The notes: a model not told the origin generated them from the letters alone. DNA of 64,000 bases from Branchiostoma floridae (GCF_000003815.2 NC_049996.1:4781834-4845833), one strand, 5' to 3'. Shown: positions 1-11,289, counted from the stretch's first letter. Program-made: numbers and translations.

Positions 1-755
1 CACATCGAACGTTTTCACAAAGTTATACAGTTTCTCATATATACTTTCCATTACGTCCTTTCGAAACAGGTTTGTTCCACGTTTGAATGTTGAATTGTAT
101 CTTGCCGTACAACCGCCCGACCATGTACCTACTAGATGAATGACAATATATCTGGATGTATTCACATTCATGACAATCAGGTTGATAGCTCCCTTGATAT
201 AACGTGGTTGTGTTTTACTGTAAAGTACCACGTTTGTTTCTCTATTCTCCATTTGACGCCCTAGATTCTTCCTTCTCCTACTTGTTTGACAATGTTGCTT
301 GCACGTGGTCACGACCCCCAGAGGGCACATGACACCAATGGAAATCTGTATTGGAGATATATGAATGTAAAACAAGGCATCATCATCTTTGCCGCATATC
401 AGCAGTGCAAACAAAACAAGTCATGCGCAAGTTCTGGTGTCATCATCTCATTCCTAAACATTCTAGGTCACAACAGCTTATCCTACATTATAATGCTGTC
501 GCAAGCGTCACAAAGTCCAATGTCAACAATGGTGGGAAATATTTCACTGTTTCAAACAATGTCGCCATATTCCTTTCTGATGACGTCAGCATAGAATGAC
601 CACTTTAAATTAGAAGGACTAAAATGTTGTTTTGTTTTACCAAATCTGCGTCTACATCCTGCATGCCACCAATGTAGAAAGAAAGGGGCTTCTACAAGTC
701 TTAAAATGGCTAAAAATTGGACCCAAAGCGTAGGCGTTCACTGACCTCTGCCCTC
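1..755. other. stretch without a recognisable gene
   Basis: I see no exon with convincing splice sites and no repeat with ends. Short open frames here lack any family resemblance. The 3' untranslated region of the - strand exon that ends at 756 would lie in this stretch if that exon is real. Confidence 0.5.
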
Positions 756-872
756 CTAGATGTCGCCCTTCTGAAGAATCGGCACTCTCGTGTGGCGATT
801 GTGGCGCCCGATCAGCCAGCGGGTCAGCCACGGCCCGTGCACAGTCGTGTCAAACTCGTCCACTTCATCACC
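756..872 (-). CDS. probable terminal exon of an unrecognised gene
   Basis: Read on the - strand, a long pyrimidine-rich tract ending in CTGACAG leads into 38 codons that begin GDEVDEFDTTVHGPW and end LQKGDI before a TAG stop at 756-758. The frame is phase 0 at the acceptor. The segment is GC-rich and free of stops, in contrast to the AT-rich surroundings, which favours a real coding exon. I do not recognise the protein. The upstream exon would lie at higher coordinates on the same strand. The exon at 3012-3218 also has a phase-0 acceptor but ends in its own stop, so the two cannot both be internal to one transcript. They may be alternative last exons or belong to different genes. A pseudogene fragment is also possible. 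Confidence 0.45.
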   Translation of the reverse strand, partial: GDEVDEFDTTVHGPWLTRWLIGRHNRHTRVPILQKGDI

Positions 873-1628
873 CTGTCAGACAAAAAGACAGTAAAATTAG
901 ATTAGATATGACTTCAGCAATCTTACTAGATGTCTATGAGGTCAAACAGACAGCAACTGTAATACTGTAAAGAATGCCTCCGCCCCAGAGGCGTCAAAAA
1001 ACACTCAATGACAGCCCAGTGCTCGTCTCGAGAACTCCCCCGCGGTCAGCATCGCTACGTGGTACCTAGTTTGGATCCTTGGCGGAGCGCATCAGAACAG
1101 GCCTGCGCTTCTCCCAAAATCCGCTAGGCTTGTCAGGATCCTGCCAACGCAGATCTAGGCTCCAGCGGATTTGTTCCGTTTTATTCAGGAGACTGGATTT
1201 CTTGGAAGAACCATGAATTACTTAATTGCTTTTTAACAGCTGCTGCACGATAACAACAACAGTGACAAGGATAGTTCTGTCTGCATACACGTGATTATCT
1301 AAGCCATATCAATGATCAGGAATTACATCTGAAGCGATTTTCAAAGTACCAATGAAATGAAATTCAATCTGTCATTCACGTTAAAGTTTTGTCTTTTCAG
1401 GAGATATTTATATGGTATACAAATCAATTGTCTGCTGTCGAGTCCTGTGTGTTCCTTATACCTCTGTCACATTACTCACGATCTTAATTCGGGCGTATCT
1501 ATGGAAGATCAGCCATATTTAAGGTCGACAGAGGAGTTGCGCGTATTTTTCACCTGAAAACTGTCCCTGTCACATATAAGCCATACTTTGTAAATTGCAC
1601 AATTGTTGTGCAATAAAGTTATCATTAT
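873..1628. other. gene-free stretch with a GC-rich patch
   Basis: Around 975-1175 the sequence is GC-rich and contains a short inverted pair (AAAATCCGCT near 1117 and AGCGGATTT near 1158). It may be an old element remnant, but I cannot define ends. The rest is AT-rich and shows no gene. Confidence 0.35.
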
Positions 1629-2302
1629 AAGGTTCCGGTTCGGAGTTTTTTTTTAGGATTTGGGGCCGATTTGACTGTCTCTGAGAAAAGCACTAACGCT
1701 TCTCAAAACACCGTTTTTCGGATAATTCAATGTTTCCGATGGAAAAGGGTGTGTTGTCGCTGACCGACAGACTCATTTGACATTTTCTGTAGAAATGTTA
1801 TTTTTGGTTAAAACCATCAAAAATATATGCTTTTCATAAAAAAAATTGCTAATTTGGGGCCATTTTTTACAGGCCGCTACACGGAAAAAATGAATTTTCC
1901 TGGGATAATGACTCATATGGCAATGAAGGTCGCCACACTCAAGACTTCTTCTGTATACTGAGTAAAATGGAAAAAAAGTTATCCGATACGTTTTCCGCAA
2001 GCTCCGATTGCGCTAAAACACCCAAAACACACATAGAACGCATTATCTGGGTAATCAGGCGACGAAACGCTTTACCGCTATCGCGCGCGCTAATACCAGG
2101 AAGTGTTCGCCGCACGATCAAATCTCCGACACCATAAAACGCTACGAACAACAAGCATTTGGAGAAGTATAAAAGATTATAGACTTTTAAAGCGATAGCC
2201 GAAAAATCTAGGGCTAAAGCTATGGAGACAACCTCTGATTTGCGTCTTATTCTTAGGGACTATTTAGATATCTGGACACTTGAAATTCCGAACCGGAACC
2301 TT
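1629..2302. mobile_element. TIR element (MITE), about 674 bp
   Basis: The stretch begins with AAGGTTCCGGTTCGGA and ends with the exact inverse TCCGAACCGGAACCTT, a perfect 16-bp terminal inverted repeat. No transposase frame is seen inside, so it is non-autonomous. The flanks (TAA-like on the left, TTA-like on the right) do not give a clean direct duplication, and the superfamily is left open. It contains the block at 2022-2105 that recurs in modules A and B. Confidence 0.7.
2022..2175 (+). promoter_or_regulatory. conserved block with TATA-like box, copy 1 of 3
   Basis: A block of about 80 bp (CACATAGAACGCATTATCTG, then a segment ending CTAATACCAGGAAGT) recurs at 7637-7715 and 38279-38360. 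In this copy a TATAAAAG box follows at 2168-2175. Copy 2 has GTATATAAT about 60 bp downstream of its block, while copy 3 has a degraded form. The shared block plus the TATA-like box suggests a promoter carried by repeats. This is inference; no transcript is shown. Confidence 0.4.
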
Positions 2303-2643
2303 AAGAGGAATTTTTTTTCTCATTATACATTTTTATTACTTAAAAAGTTCATATCTACCATATTTCCAAATTTGGTTTGTCTGCGATGGTTACTTTTCCC
2401 ACAGGAGCGGTTTAAAGTCAAGTCAAAAACACTGTGTTTTGAGGCTGTCAGGCCTAGATGCATATTGGAACTACGTCATAATGGAGAAACATTCAAAAAC
2501 TTGCTTTTTTCTGACATCGCTTTTCAGAAAACGGATAAAATGGGTTGCAAAGTCTGCCCATGAACTTTTCCGGGAAGGTATGTGCACTCTCCGTCGTTTC
2601 GTTGCTGCACATCGGCAGAAAACCGTCTTAAAAAGTTGGCATC

Positions 2644-2668
2644 GCTGACGTCACGGAGTGACGTCAGC
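2644..2668. promoter_or_regulatory. perfect palindrome holding two CRE octamers
   Basis: Two consensus cAMP-response elements, TGACGTCA, lie at 2646-2653 and 2659-2666 inside an 11-bp perfect inverted repeat with a 3-base centre. CREB/ATF factors bind this octamer in animals. No gene start is visible next to it, so its target is unknown. Confidence 0.45.
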
Positions 2669-3011
2669 GGTTGCTCAAGGAAAACAGCAGGGGGGCGCGT
2701 TTTAAGTTCGTCGCTTGTAAGTAAAATGAAGAATGTGCCAGATTTTGACATGGAGCGGCAGACCAGATCTCACACTTTCAGAATCAAACGCGTCCGACAC
2801 CAAACTCTTAGCTACTTCGTCGTGAACGGCCCCTTAAGAAGCAAAATGCTCCTCAAATGTGTACAAGAATGCATTCTTACACAGTGCAAAGCACAAACTG
2901 GATCTTATTGTCGGCGCTAGATGCGGGCAGTTTGAATAAGCGCGGCAGAGATGTGTAGTACTTTTAGTAGGCTACTACTACATACCACCGAAAGAAAAAA
3001 ACATCGCTGCG

Positions 3012-3218
3012 TTAAGGAGCCTGGACTCCATGCAGCAGCTCCCGGACTGGGCCATGGTGGCTGGGGTGAAGGCTTTCAGCAATTTCCTCCATCTGTGAGT
3101 TGTTGATGTAGTGCACGATTTTCTCCGCCTGGGTCTCGATCTTCCCCCAGTCTGCCTTCTGCTTTCCCGCATCAAACTGCATCGATGCAAGCTGTTCTTG
3201 TGCCAATCCTTTCCATGT
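3012..3218 (-). CDS. probable terminal exon of an unrecognised gene
   Basis: On the - strand the sequence TGTAAATTTCAG forms a plausible acceptor just before ACATGG. It is followed by 68 codons in phase 0 that end in TAA at 3012-3014. The peptide starts TWKGLAQEQLASMQFDAGKQ and ends ELLHGVQAP. It is rich in E, Q, H and K, looks helical, and has GC-rich third positions unlike the flanks, which argues for a coding exon. I do not recognise a family. Upstream exons should lie at higher coordinates on the - strand, but I could not find one before the repeats at 4.5 kb. It could also be a fragment of a pseudogene. Confidence 0.45.
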   Translation of the reverse strand, partial: TWKGLAQEQLASMQFDAGKQKADWGKIETQAEKIVHYINNSQMEEIAESLHPSHHGPVRELLHGVQAP

Positions 3219-4130
3219 CTGAAATTTACAATGATGGGGAAAATCTGTTGTGTGTTTAACATTTCCCATGGGTAACCATATAGAGCTATTCCGTATTACC
3301 GGAGGCGATCCGACCCGCGGGAAGGCCGGGCCCGAGGGTAATACATGTTGTGTTTTATGTTTATAATGCCAACCAGAGCAAGTTTATCGCAAATAAGAGA
3401 GCAAAAGACGTGACATCAATGCACATCTCGGCAACAACTTAACTAATTCGTTAAGATGGCTAAAAACAAGATGGCTAAACTTTGAAAATAGACACCAGAA
3501 ACTAACAAGAATTAAAGCGACAACGTTTGTTACAACAGTAAACTTAACGCTTTTTCTTCAAAATGATTAACATTATTGGTTGCATCATTTAGGCGTAAGT
3601 TGACGTTTTTGTGGACATTTAAAAAGTGGGAAGCATTTTTACACCAGGTCAGACAGAATACCTTGTAGGCTGTGATACCATTTTTGTCGCTTCAATTCTT
3701 TTTTTTTTACGTTTAGTGCGCATATTTGGAAAATTTAGCCATCTTTTTTTTACCCATCTTGTTTTTTTTCGCCCTATCTCACTATTTTTGCCGTCTGCAG
3801 GGGATGCCATCCATAAAATTTACTTTCTGTGGCCTTAATATAAGCCTTCTTGTGACCATAAGTTATCCACAGTGTACACCTGAATCCGTAATATGTAAGA
3901 ATTAAACAGAAAAGCCTTGCCACTTTCGAAAGAAAAATGCTTACCAAACAACCAAAAGCTGTATGCGACAAAGTCACCTTTCAGTCTGAGATTCACAACT
4001 ACTAAACACGCTCAACCAGAATGAACACGATCAGACTGCCGAAACCAAAATCCAACTCTCAGAAAAGGCGCTGTCTATACAGGATGTCACGGCTGTGGAA
4101 CAGCACCGGCAACAATTAGTAAAGTATCGG
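3219..4130. other. gene-free stretch
   Basis: Apart from the hairpin at 3293-3344 I see only AT-rich sequence with homopolymer T runs. No gene or repeat ends were found. Confidence 0.4.
3293..3344. repeat. GC-rich hairpin, related to 42586-42685
   Basis: GTATTACC at the left pairs with GGTAATAC at the right, around a core with GATCCGACCCGCGGGAAGGC. The same core words, GATCCGACCCGCGGG and CGGGAAGG, occur at 42.6 kb. It is probably a small dispersed fold-back element. Confidence 0.5.
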
Positions 4131-4312
4131 ACAGTAATTATTGATTATGAGGAATTATGTTACTTTTGCTATTTATTGTCACTTTGTATGTCTATATATT
4201 TTTTAATTTAATGTAAAATATGAATGTAATGTGTAAATATGAATGTGTCAACCACAGGAAGAATAGCCTCTTATGAGGCTAATCTTGGATCTAAATAAAC
4301 TCAACTCAACTG
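4130..4312 (+). mobile_element. 3' end of a truncated LINE
   Basis: The segment ends with GCCTCTTATGAGGCTAATC followed by GGATCTAAATAAA and short ACTCA repeats. A small hairpin followed by a short tandem tail, without poly-A, is typical of CR1/L2-group LINE 3' ends. No coding part is left. Confidence 0.5.
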
Positions 4313-4521
4313 ATATAGGCCAGACGCCATTATGTACAACCATTATAGATTGTGCCAAAGTAACTATCTTTCAAACGTAATGTAAAGAAACTGTTTACAA
4401 TGAAATGCAATTTCTATATGTTGTATAAGAGACCAGAGTTAGATGTAATGTTACTGTATCGTGGTTCCTTCTAGGAACTCCTTGAATAGTATGTTATCAT
4501 AACGGACTAAATCACTACTAA

Positions 4522-5375
4522 CAGTCCAACCTGCCCAGGCGACCACCTCTTCTTAGCGACCACCTGGCCATTGCGACCACTTTTTCTCGGTCTCGAAAAT
4601 TTTCCCCATTGACGTAAGCATTACAACGACCACCTGGCCAAAGTGACCGCAACCGGGACCAAACCACTGCCCATAACGACCGTGTCGTTTTCAAATCTTG
4701 AGGTGTCATCGACTTTCAATGATAACTAGCGTGATTTTGTGCCGAATTCGGCCAGTTTGCGTCGGATTTTGACTACCATTACAATGTTATGTTAAAAATG
4801 TATGTATGTATGTTTTTACATTTTACAGACCCTTGGCCTTATGCTACATGTCTACAAACTATAATATAGAATCACTTTAACTTATTAATACTAGCAGTCC
4901 ACAGCCGTCTGTTAGTAGCTTGTCTAGCTAACTGTTCGAAGGACGAGTGTTCGCAATCCATCAGCAAGGAACCTTCAGGCGGGTTTTCGCCTCCGCTCAC
5001 ATAGACCTTCAGGGTTTGCCTGAGCAGTCTGGACGGGTCCATGCGGAGAATGTGGCCCAGGTACCGGAGTCTTCTCCGGCGGATGGCTGTCAAGAGGTTG
5101 CAGTCTGGGTTTGTAGCTGTGTCCCGGAAGTGTTTGCTTGTGATCACATGTAGGCATCTGCTGTTGAAGCCATTGATCATTTTTGTGACATCCTAAAATA
5201 AAGATGGCCGCGGATGCATGTACGTGTGCTTGCTATTTGTCATTTAACACAACGGAAACCATTTAAACTATGCATCGGGCATGTTGTGAGTCGATACTTT
5301 TCTAACCGACCACCTGACTAAATCGACCGCTTTTGCCCAGGCCCCACGGGTGGTCGTCTTGGACAGGTTTGACTG
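4522..5375. mobile_element. pogo/Tigger-like MITE, about 854 bp
   Basis: The left end CAGTCCAACCTGCCCAGGCG and the right end, which reads CAGTCAAACCTGTCCAAGAC on the other strand, form long imperfect TIRs. The subterminal words GACCACCTGGCCA and GACCACCTGAC are repeated inside both ends. CAGT starts and a TA target are usual for the pogo/Tigger branch; here the right flank is TA and the left is AA, so the duplication may have mutated. There is no transposase. A LINE fragment is nested at 4872-5180. Confidence 0.65.
4872..5180 (-). pseudogene. C-terminal fragment of a non-LTR reverse transcriptase
   Basis: The - strand frame of about 100 codons contains NLLTAIRRRRLRYLGHILRM, a sequence typical of the region downstream of the reverse transcriptase in several non-LTR retrotransposon clades. 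Nothing of the polymerase itself remains. It sits inside the Tigger-like element, so it inserted after that element or was captured by it. Confidence 0.6.
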
Positions 5376-5550
5376 TACTTCCATGTGATGCATTATTTGT
5401 TTCCTTCCATAAACTTGCGTATTGTTATACGCCCAAAGGTAGCTACTTAAGCAACTGGATAGATTTTGATTGTAACGAGTGACTTATTTGGTGCGTATCT
5501 TATTGGCTTGATGTCCAATCTTAATCGACGTTGCTTAAGATAGTGTTTAA

Positions 5551-6343
5551 CCCCCTCAAGCACCCGACCTTTTTGCGACTAAAATGACCATGACCATGAG
5601 TCGGTCCATTAGTGTGGGACCCCAAAATGTTCATAAAGTCTACACTGGAAACCTCTGGAAACTAGAAGAACTGAACACCTGTTGCATACAGTTTACAAGT
5701 CTGTTAACCACCTACTACCAGATTATCTCAATGTATTCCATATGGTATCAGAGACTCACAGTTACCCTACTCGCCATAGTTAAAGCCAATCAGTACAGCT
5801 GCCACAAGTTCACTTGGAATGTGGAAGACGTAAGTTTAGCTAAAGGGGCGTTTGGCAGTGGAATCACCTTCCAATGACCTTAAAAACGGCTCCCAACATT
5901 GCAACATTCAAGCATATGATGAAACTGAGAGCTGACCTCTGACCTCACGACCGGACAGAAGTATGATTATGGAAAACGGTCTTTGTATATATTATTTGTA
6001 TGTTATGTATTGTGCTGATGTGTCATGTATAACGTTATGTGTTATCAAGGGCCCCACTGTAAAGCAGTGTGATACACTGAGTTTGGGCTACCCTGGCTAA
6101 AGAACAAAGAATAATAATTATAATAATAAAAAAATCTCAGTTCCAATTTTTATCGTTGGTCATTGTACATACTTTGCTTCGTCAATGTAAGAGGAATCAA
6201 TCTTCGTAAAACCTTGGGAGAATGTATAGCAGATATTGACTGACAATGTCACGGAAGAATTTTTTTTCAAATCAAAAATGTTTAAAAGGCACTTCAAAAT
6301 TTACGCTTGGGGTCCAAATGGACCCCACTCGGGTGTTTGAGGG
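5551..6343. mobile_element. piggyBac-like MITE in a TTAA target, 793 bp
   Basis: TTAA at 5547-5550 is followed by CCCCCTCAAGCACCCGA, and the right end CGGGTGTTTGAGGG is followed by TTAA at 6344-6347. The inverted ends and exact TTAA duplication are the mark of piggyBac-type transposition. The longest inner frame (5584-5877) resembles no transposase, so the element is non-autonomous. A LINE-type 3' tail lies within its right half. Confidence 0.75.
6030..6130 (+). mobile_element. LINE-type 3' tail nested in the piggyBac-like MITE
   Basis: GGGCCCCACTGTAAAGCAGT, then GGGCTACCCTGGCTAAAGAA and a series of AATAAT repeats, resembles the 3' hairpin and tandem tail of CR1-group elements. The coding region is missing. 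Confidence 0.4.
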
Positions 6344-6710
6344 TTAACTGTGAAGAGTTCGCTGCTCAACTGTGAATTACATAACATCTTGAATTCAGTG
6401 GAATAAAGAATCTGATACTTTATCTGTGACTTTGCTGTCTTTAAGAGACTTGTATAGAATTGAATAGTCAAATGTTGCTGACAGAACCAAATGTTATTTT
6501 CAGTGTGTTATTTCTAGTGTAAGGTATTGCAAAGAGATGTGATATGACAATCAGAACAGACATCACGTAAAATGTTTTTGTTGGAAATAAGAAATCCATC
6601 CCTTTGATATATTTGTCTTCGTCATATCATGTTATTTGATTGAATTCACGTTGTTAGATCGTTGGTAGAGGGACGAAAGTTTGGAAGAGAGGCGCCCTCA
6701 AAGTCAACTT

Positions 6711-6731
6711 GGCCCTGCCCTTGGTGCCGGA
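6711..6731 (-). promoter_or_regulatory. RE1/NRSE-like site 1
   Basis: On the - strand it reads TCCGGCACCAAGGGCAGGGC, a diverged match to the RE1 core TTCAGCACCNNGGACAG. It is in module A and corresponds to site 7 in module B. Confidence 0.4.
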
Positions 6732-7202
6732 AACACTATTATATTAAGAAAACAGTCTATCCTACCCTATTTGTCACTTTGATCAACTCAAAGAAATCAC
6801 TTCAAGAATTCCACAATAACGTTTTTCTTGACTCCTCTCTTCCAAAGAGGTAGGGGTTTTAAAATTTCGCTTTTAGCTTCTTTCATTTTGCCATCTTGCT
6901 ACTGCAGTTGTCCATTATGTCTGTCATTTTCATGGATCAAAAGCGACTCCTATCAGATACGGAAAGAACTGCAGGGGCGAATGACATCTAACAGCTGCAA
7001 AACTTACAATGGCCGCTAGGAGCCCCCACTGACACATGGCGTGAATATGTGCCCAGATTACTCAAGTAGGAAACTTGGCCTTCAGAAATATAGACACATA
7101 TCTATACATGTACATGTTAAAAACAAAAGAAAGACACAAGTAGACAAACAAAGAAACATTAATATATCGTAAAGCGCGATCTATTGGACTGTGTGAAATG
7201 TG

Positions 7203-7222
7203 TTCAGCACCAAGGACAGGGA
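7203..7222 (+). promoter_or_regulatory. RE1/NRSE-like site 2
   Basis: TTCAGCACCAAGGACAGGGA matches the full RE1 core TTCAGCACCNNGGACAG with no mismatch at the conserved positions. Together with site 3 it also forms an inverted pair about 700 bp apart. Confidence 0.55.
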
Positions 7223-7636
7223 GTGGATGGTAAGAACCCTATTTGGTTAAAAATTATACTTTGAACATGCTTTCTTAATGCTTTCCTCAATGGTTATGTA
7301 TGGCTTGCCTTCTTATGGTTTCTCGTCACAAACTGAGAAAAAGTTATCTACTTAGGTGTACTAATCTTGCTGAGTACATCTGACAACAAACAGGTGGTAA
7401 TAGACTGATCCTGGCTGTCCATCACAATCAACTATTCAACCAATAATATCATGGTAATTAGTAGTTCAACCAATGAGAGAGTAAGTTGCTACATGTCCGT
7501 CAAATATTTGCTTCATTTTGCATTTGTTTTTATTTTGCATTAATTTTATAACATTTGTTGGAGGTGGGCGTGGCTTAGCATGGCTCTATGATGTAACAAT
7601 GTGTCAATCTTTAGAATAAATTGCAAACCTACTAAA

Positions 7637-7790
7637 ACGCACATAGAACACACTATCTGGGTTATCAGGCCAAAAGACCGCATTACCGAGCGCGGACTAA
7701 TACCAGGAAGTTACGCACCATCTGACCATCTTCTTGCCAAAAAAGGGAGTTAATAAGTGCTTTTTTGGGAAAAGTATATAATACACAGTC
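7637..7790 (+). promoter_or_regulatory. conserved block with TATA-like box, copy 2 of 3
   Basis: The block shares CACATAGAACACACTATCTG and CTAATACCAGGAAGTTACG with the other two copies. GTATATAAT follows at about 7776-7784. It lies inside module A between RE1-like sites 2 and 3. Confidence 0.4.
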
Positions 7791-7887
7791 AGCCTATAAT
7801 GATGAGCCAAAAATGGGAGCCTAAACTTGAAACGAAACAATTATAATTTTCCTTTTACTGTCTGGAGCTACTTTTTGTAACCAAATT

Positions 7888-7905
7888 CTTGTCCTTGGTG
7901 CTGAA
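7888..7905 (-). promoter_or_regulatory. RE1/NRSE-like site 3
   Basis: The - strand reads TTCAGCACCAAGGACAAG. Only the last base of the core pair differs from the RE1 consensus. Confidence 0.5.
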
Positions 7906-8160
7906 TGCCCTTCACGTAAAATCTACCTAGCCACATTTGACGTTACTAGTTCACATCAGTCGTTCATCTTACTAAATCTTCAGATTTTGGATCTTGAATT
8001 TTTTCTAGTGATTTAATCGTCATCATTTTAATTGATTTATACTCAGAAAACCTATTTTTTCACGTGAAGACCCAACTATGCCAGTGTTCTGCTGCCCTCT
8101 TCAAGAATGTTCCTTACAAAGCTAGGACTCGCACTGACACAGCCTCTGTAACGAGTAAGT

Positions 8161-11062
8161 GTAGTATTTTATCTGACCAATATTTACTTTAACAGGAAAC
8201 TTATTAAGCGTTGTAGAACGAAGTTAGAGGTAGACAAACTTACGATATGAAACGTTACTGAGTTATTTGTTGACGCTCCCATATGGAGAAAGGGGGTACT
8301 CAAGTTATCTTGTCGTTCGATACACGTTAACCGTCAGAACATGTTTTGCGGAGAACGTCAAGATTCTTTTGGCGTGAAGTCATGTTTATTTTATGTTCGA
8401 ATGTTCTAAGATCGGTTCGTTATTTATTCTATGTCCCGTCTTGATTTTTGAACGTGATTTTGACGCTAGGTCGAATTTGTTTAGGTTTTTTTTCTACAGG
8501 ACATCTGCTTTGGATGTTTCTAAGCAGCAAATTTTGCTGTCATTTTCTTTTCGTCGACTTGAGACTGCACTTCTGTTCCTTTGTGTAACGTTAACTACTC
8601 TTGAGTTTCCTTCGACCGTTTAAAGTTTAAAAGATCCCGAAAAGGTAAGTGTGGCCAGTAAGTTTTGAACATGTCAGACAGCCCAAAAAGTCAATGCCAA
8701 CCTTTTCTAATATTATTTACTTTCTCTAATGCTAGTTCACCTTTATCTGTGGGGCAATCTATATTCGTTGTTTTTCAAAACAGCGGATAAAGATTACCCC
8801 GCGGCTAAAGGTGAACTAACGTTAGCATTAGTTATTCACTGGTACATGAACAGTTAAGCTGACTCATATTTACATGTGATGTTTTGTTTCTCTGTGTTGC
8901 TGCACATGTAGGCACATTGATGAAACTTCCAGGTGTCTTGGTCAGACAGCTAAGAAGATGCTCCTTGGGTACCCTTCAGTATCATACAATGGAAACTTCA
9001 GAATCTTACAGGTGTGTTCGTCTTGAAAATATTTTCTTTATTGTAATTTTGTGATATATTTCTTACAGTACTAACTTAAGTTGTAAGGTAAATTTGCATG
9101 TGTATTGGGAGAGGTTGTACTATGAGCATAAGCTCATATTCCTTCTAAGATACCTATAATACAACTTAAATTTGAAATTCCTTATTCCTTTATCTCACAA
9201 TGTATCTGTTTACTTCATTCTCCAGAATGTTCATGGTCCCTTAGTGAAGATGTTCTCAGACTGTTTGAAATATGACAACATGAAATGTCAGCAGAACTGA
9301 AGTGGATATACAGAGAGGAGTAATACTGAAATGTGCACAGAGGCATTCTCTCCACTTTGAATCTTCACCCATTGAGTATAACAGGTATGTACAGGCACTA
9401 ATTACTAATAGTCTGTTCGTGGTCTGGCCCAAAATAGCAACAACCTTTTGAAGGCCACTTTTTAAAAAAAAGACACTTAGTCTATCACTCATAATCCTCC
9501 CTGCATAATGTTCACCCTTGAAAGACAAATCACTCCCTTGATGCCTTTGACAGGATCCTGTTTCTGAGTGCTTTTCTATCTAGAACTAAGCTGGTTGACA
9601 AGGTTGTATCTGTACCTGAGAAGTCATGGCTTGTTATCATCTTTGTCTTCTCCATTTTCCTTGTGTCCACTTGGTTAATAACCACACGTGACTGTCCAAC
9701 TGTCTGCTGTCATTCATGATCATATTTTTGAATGTAAAACTCAACCAATTGGTCCCCAAACTCCCTAACTGTCCATTTGCCTCACAACAGGAACCATAGA
9801 GTCTGGTGACTGTGAACAGAGAGGATCGTTCCTGAGACTGGTCCCCAAATGCACCATGTGCAAGTCAATGGTATGATCAGATTTCTTTCAGACTGAAAAT
9901 AACTAGCTAAGGGCTGCATTCGCATTGTAGGATTGGCAAGAAATGCATATATCTTTGTTGAACAAGGAGAAAATATAGCCAAATATACATCATGCATTAT
10001 GCTTGTTATCAATGTTTGCTCAAACACATGTGGTTTTGATGTCAGATTGCTTGCCATAAACCAATTTTTATTTGACTTTTTGAATTGCCTATATACAGCT
10101 ACTGGTTAAGGTGTGGAGTAGGGACAACAGCATTCACACCTGGTGTTCCCCACAGGAGGATATTTGGACTGTCCACCGGCCCACTGAAGATGCCATTCTG
10201 CAAGACTATTCAACAACCATGTGGAATTTTGGGCAGCACCATCCATTGAGCTGTCTGGGACATCACAGGTATCACTAGTATGCCATGGGACTCCAACATA
10301 GCACTAATACTGTAGCACAGAGTCATTACAAGTATCACTAGTACGTCCTTCTGTACTGGTTCCTACATATCCAGTCCTTGTGCTCAGATGGTATAAAATG
10401 ATGGACACTTTTGGATTCCGGCTTGAAAAGTGGAGACTCTAAATTTCTCCGAAAAAAACCTTCAAATTGAAGGTTTTTGATTAATTTTCATAACACAACT
10501 CTCAAATACTTTTCAACTGCTGGACAGTGTTTTGTTCTATTTTTTCAACAAAACTCAAGATTTCAAGTTTGAGCTAAATATATTATCAAACATAAATATG
10601 AATTATGTAATATGATTTTATTTTATTTTTCTACAATGCTGCTTGATCATTATTCCTTGAAATATCTCTCTCCATTGTTGTAGAATTGATCATTTCAGAG
10701 TGCACAGGTAGACTGTGTTTGCCTATATCTTTAGATCACACAGCACACACAATTTCCAGAGAGTCCCAAGCTGAGCTCCTTTACCGTGAGACCTAAATGT
10801 ACATTTCCAACAATTATGATCATTTCAGTGTGTCCACTAGACTGCTGTTTGATACGATCCAATTTCTGAAAACTACCTCCTGTAAAAGTGAGGTTAGTAC
10901 ATGAATTAACTTATAGATTAGAATCATAATTTCATTTCAATAGAACCTCCTTGATTTAACTATAAAACTAAGCTCTTATATCAATCAAAAGCCTCTGAAT
11001 CTGTTTAGAACAGTAGTATAAGTCACTCCTTGTTTAGAGAGGAACCTCACAGAGGCCAGCAA
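8161..11062. other. gene-free T-rich stretch
   Basis: Apart from the fold-back at 8726-8831 I see no gene, no transposase and no element ends. The + strand is T-rich. Isolated GTAAGT words (for example near 8645) do not connect with coding exons. Confidence 0.4.
8726..8831. repeat. short fold-back MITE, 106 bp
   Basis: CTAATGCTAGTTCACCTTTA at the left pairs with the inverse of TAAAGGTGAACTAACGTTAG at the right, with one small insertion. Almost the whole unit can fold on itself. Confidence 0.6.
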
Positions 11063-11117
11063 AGTGAGTGTGAGTGAGTGAGTGAGTGAGTGAGTGAGTG
11101 AGTGAGTGAGTGAGTGG
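11063..11117. repeat. GTGA microsatellite
   Basis: About 13 tandem GTGA units in a row with one early variant. Confidence 0.9.
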
Positions 11118-11289
11118 TGTTGTCAAGTAGATAAGGTTCTGCATATGGCACCATGTCAAAAAAAGTATTCTTGTTACGAATGTCCAACAAGTTTTTTTTT
11201 TTCAAATTTAGTATGTTACAGGAAAATTTAGAATAGGACACTCATCAGATAAAATTTCTTGGGATGTGCATGTGCCAAAGTCACTTTGA

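Larger units (their letters stand above)
6348..8160 (+). repeat. dispersed repeat module A (pairs with module B)
   Basis: By eye this stretch aligns almost end to end with 30947-31574 joined to 37638-38755. Shared landmarks in the same order are AGTCAAATGTTGCTG, GATGTGATATG, CATGGATCAAAAGCGACTCC, CCCACTGACACATG, CAACCAATGATATCATGG-like text, CACTATCTGGGTTAT and GTTCTGCTGCCCTCTTCAA. It contains three RE1-like sites and the conserved TATA block. It holds no open frame of note. The similarity stops near ACGAGTAAG at about 8160. The piggyBac-like MITE sits at its left edge: the text before the left TTAA, GATAGTGT, matches GATAATGT in module B. Confidence 0.8.

Noticed and set aside
717-905. Open frame on the + strand
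   Set aside because: The - strand reading of the same bases has a splice acceptor and a coherent exon, so the + frame is probably a shadow.
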